Shown in pieces: positions 61,365 through 64,000 of a stretch of 64,000 bases of DNA; the stretch's first letter is position 1; every line of letters starts with the position of its first letter. Position numbers and translations under genes: made by a program. The DNA is from Stratiolaelaps scimitus (taxonomy: Eukaryota > Arthropoda > Arachnida > Mesostigmata > Laelapidae): contig JABWDB010000005.1 in NCBI GenBank assembly GCA_019614645.1, positions 12,637,001 to 12,701,000 of the forward strand, in the 5' to 3' direction. Under the pieces are notes generated by a model. The model was not told where the DNA came from and made no database searches. It saw only the letters and a list, made by a program, of their open reading frames with translations.

Positions 61365-64000
61365 CACAATACCTATTGTGTGCGTTAGAGCCGGGCTCAC
61401 TGGCCCTGCTTGTTCATCTCGTGAGTCCGCGTGCTCGTTGCCCTCGACCGCTCACGAACCCTGAGTCCACCTTCTCCGGGGCTGTTTGTTCGATGCGATT
61501 CTTCGCCCGTCTTTGCGGCCCCGCCCCCCTCACTTGTCTTCACCGCATGCTAACCAGCAGTGTAACAAGCGAGAGAAGCACCCCCATTTATATACTCGTG
61601 GCTGTGTGCGTGAGTAACAACTCTCTCTCTCTCTCTCTGTCTCTTTACGATGTTGTATAGGTAAGCGTAGCAGGCGAGCTTCGTCTCGGCGGCTGAGCAG
61701 CAGGCGTCGACGTCAACAAAATCACAAATGCGACGCGCGCTCGTCGCGCCACCTATCGACACACGATGCTCGACGATGATGATGATTGCTCGATTGGCGG
61801 GCGAGGACAAAGTCTGAGTAACAAAGACGACATGACACGATACGCTGAGATTGTTCGCCTCGCGGTGAAGGGTGTGCAGAAGCGCAGCTTCTATAATAGA
61901 AGCAGCGGCTGCGAATGGTGCCGACGGCGACTTTCGGCCCCCACAGCTCTCGGCTTTCGACGGTCGTCGCGTTTTTGCCTGCCTGCCGGCCTGCCTCCCT
62001 GCCCGCCTCTCTGCCTTTCGCCGCTTGCTGGCTCATGAACACCGAGTTGAACTCTCGGCTGGATGCCGAGAGGGCACATGGACGGAACCGATCGACCCTG
62101 CTGATTTCAACGTGCCAGCTACCACCGTGTAACATGCATGCGCTAGCCTAGTGAGCGAGCAAGTGTGTGTGTGTGTGCTGTTCGTCTTACCTGCCGTACA
62201 TGCATGTAAGGTAGGTATGTTATCATGACGAGAGGCCGTACCTCGTAGAGGGAGCTCCTCTGCCGCTGCCGGCGTCGTCGTCATCAGCGCCCGCCTGTCA
62301 ACTTCGTCTTCGACTTTGTCCGCCGGAGACGAAACATTGAAAAGTAGAACCCAACGCGGCGACCTCTGTTGCTGCTGGTTGTGGTGGTGGTGGTGGTGGT
62401 TCTGCCGCCTCTAACCCGACCGCCCGCGCGCCCAACCGAACGATTGACGAAACGACCGCCACCATCCCGCAGCGAGCAGCGTTCTGTCTATCGGCCGTAT
62501 TCTACATCCCACCGGAGCTAACGGCCGACGACGACGACGATGGCGAAGTAGAAATGGAACCAGAAGAATCAGAAGAAAGAGGAAGATGAAGAAGAAGCAG
62601 AAAAAGGAAGCCGAAGGAGAACAAGAAGAAGGTGATGATGATGATCATGGTGCTGATGATGGTGCCGTTGATGCTGCTGATGATGACAACAACAACAGCG
62701 TCAGCAGCAGCAACAACAACAACAGGCAATCGACTGACTGACTGGCTGGCTGGCTGGCTGACTGACTACTCTTAAGTGTGTTGCTGCTGCTGCTGTTGCT
62801 GTTATTGCCGCTACTCGACGGCTCGCATCTTCTTCTCGTCGAGCTGCTGCTGCTACTCGTCGCTGTTTGACATTTGCGTTCAACTCCCTCCCTCCCTCCG
62901 ATTCGCGATCGCCCGCCCGCCCGCCCGCTCGCTCGTCCGCCCCGAACAACACCAACGGAGCAGTGGGAACAGGGGCGGCAGGCAGGCAGGCAGGCGTACA
63001 GAAAGGCGCGGCGGGCGCAGCGTGAGAGTATAGTAGAGTAGCAACAGATCGGGGAGGGTCGAGACGAGACGATGCAGAAGACGACGACGACAACAACAAC
63101 AACAGCGACGATAGCAGCGGCGGCGGCGGCGGCGACGAGGAAGAAGTTGACGGACAAGGAGATGAAGAGGGCGAAGAAAACGAAGAAGAGTGAATAGAAG
63201 ATGAAGAAGAGATAGAAGAGAGAGAGAGAGGCAGCTTCTTACGCGAGATGAGGAAGGTGCGCGGGACGAGGAGGGCATTTGGGGCTTGCCTATGCCTGCG
63301 TGTCTGTGTAAAAGCCCACCGGCCCCCAGCAGAGATTGGCTGATCGGCCGGCTAACGATCAACGAGACGGGGCTTTACGGGGAAACGGAGCAAGAGGGCG
63401 ATTGGAGGGGGATAGAAGCATTCGAGGGTGAGTCAGGTGAGGCAGCAGAAAGGGAGGGAAAAAAGGAGGAAGAAAAAGAAAAAAAGAAGACGATCCTATA
63501 GCCGATCGAGAGAGAACTGAACTGAGCTGAACGAACGAACGAACGAAAGGCGAAGAAAAAAACAGAGAAAGAAGATGAAGAAAAATAATACAGAGACAGG
63601 AGATGCTTACAGCAGAGACTCGAACACGAACGTACAAACAGAGGACTATCACCACATAAGACATACTTATACACATACACACATATATATATATATATAC
63701 GGCAAGACAGTAAGAAACACGAAGTGGGACTGGCGAGGACATGGGTAACAGAAACGCTGAAACAGACAACAAACACATTCAACAAGAAGAGCAGATAGAA
63801 TGGGGGAGGGGAGGTTGGCCTATTCATATAGCGACAATCGACGCACAAAGATGACACACAATGCGCTTCAAAGGCATCGCGAACATCGGCAAACTCAATA
63901 GAAATAGGCAAATGGTGATTGTGATGGTGGTGGCGGGGGGCGGGGGGGGTGGAGGCTGATCGGGTGGAAGAGATCGAATGTTACACATTCTCTTACTCCG

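Larger units (their letters stand above)
51900..64000. other. Repeat-dense upstream DNA, no recognised gene
   Basis: Mixed unique sequence alternates with TTG, CAG, ATA, GAC, GA/CT and AT repeats. The last kilobase is strongly purine-rich on the plus strand (GA, GAA, AAG runs from about 63.06 to 63.61 kb). A small non-repetitive open frame at 57094-57318 (+) is listed separately. I see no conserved domain, tRNA or transposon. Confidence 0.55.

Overview
This window is animal nuclear DNA carrying the 5' end of one gene I can identify with confidence, a Groucho/TLE transcriptional corepressor on the minus strand. Two coding exons are visible. Exon 1 (34603-34623) encodes MYPTRHP. Exon 2 (3206-3312) encodes the start of the tetramerising Q domain, including [16 protein letters not shown]. 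Both end in good splice donors, exon 2 has a good acceptor, and both are in phase 0 at their junction. The joined product has the length and order expected of a Groucho/TLE N terminus. The rest of the gene (remaining Q domain, GP, CcN and SP linkers, WD40 propeller) lies beyond the left edge of the window.

The Q-domain residues look more like TLE and non-insect Groucho proteins than like Drosophila Groucho. With the very dense short tandem repeats, this suggests a non-insect invertebrate, perhaps an arachnid or another protostome. The window alone does not fix the phylum. There are no bacterial features: no operons, no ribosome-binding sites, no long dense genes.

Layout. 1-3205 is the visible part of intron 2. 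3206-3312 is exon 2. 3313-34602 is a 31.3-kb intron 1. 34603-34623 is the coding part of exon 1. 34624-64000 is 5' untranslated and upstream DNA, where I recognise no gene. Almost everything outside the exons is made of short tandem repeats (CAG/CTG, CAA/TTG, GCC/GGC, GAC/GTC, AAT/ATT, GA/CT, AT, GT/CA). Calmer, AT-richer islands without such repeats lie near 2.5-4.2, 15.4-16.6, 22.2-24.2, 27.0-27.7, 33.2-34.2, 48.6-50.4 and 55.7-56.4 kb. The repeats keep several frames open on both strands, so most long open frames here are artefacts. A handful of non-repetitive open frames are listed at low confidence. I recognise no transposon, tRNA or rRNA.

The most striking non-genic features are all in Groucho intron 1. 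One is an uninterrupted (CAG)112 tract, which would be transcribed as (CUG)112 in Groucho pre-mRNA. Another is a perfect 26-bp inverted repeat around an AT loop, forming a microRNA-like hairpin whose 3' arm contains a 12-nt match to the seed region of arthropod miR-315 as I remember it. I did not find a convincing new multi-gene system.
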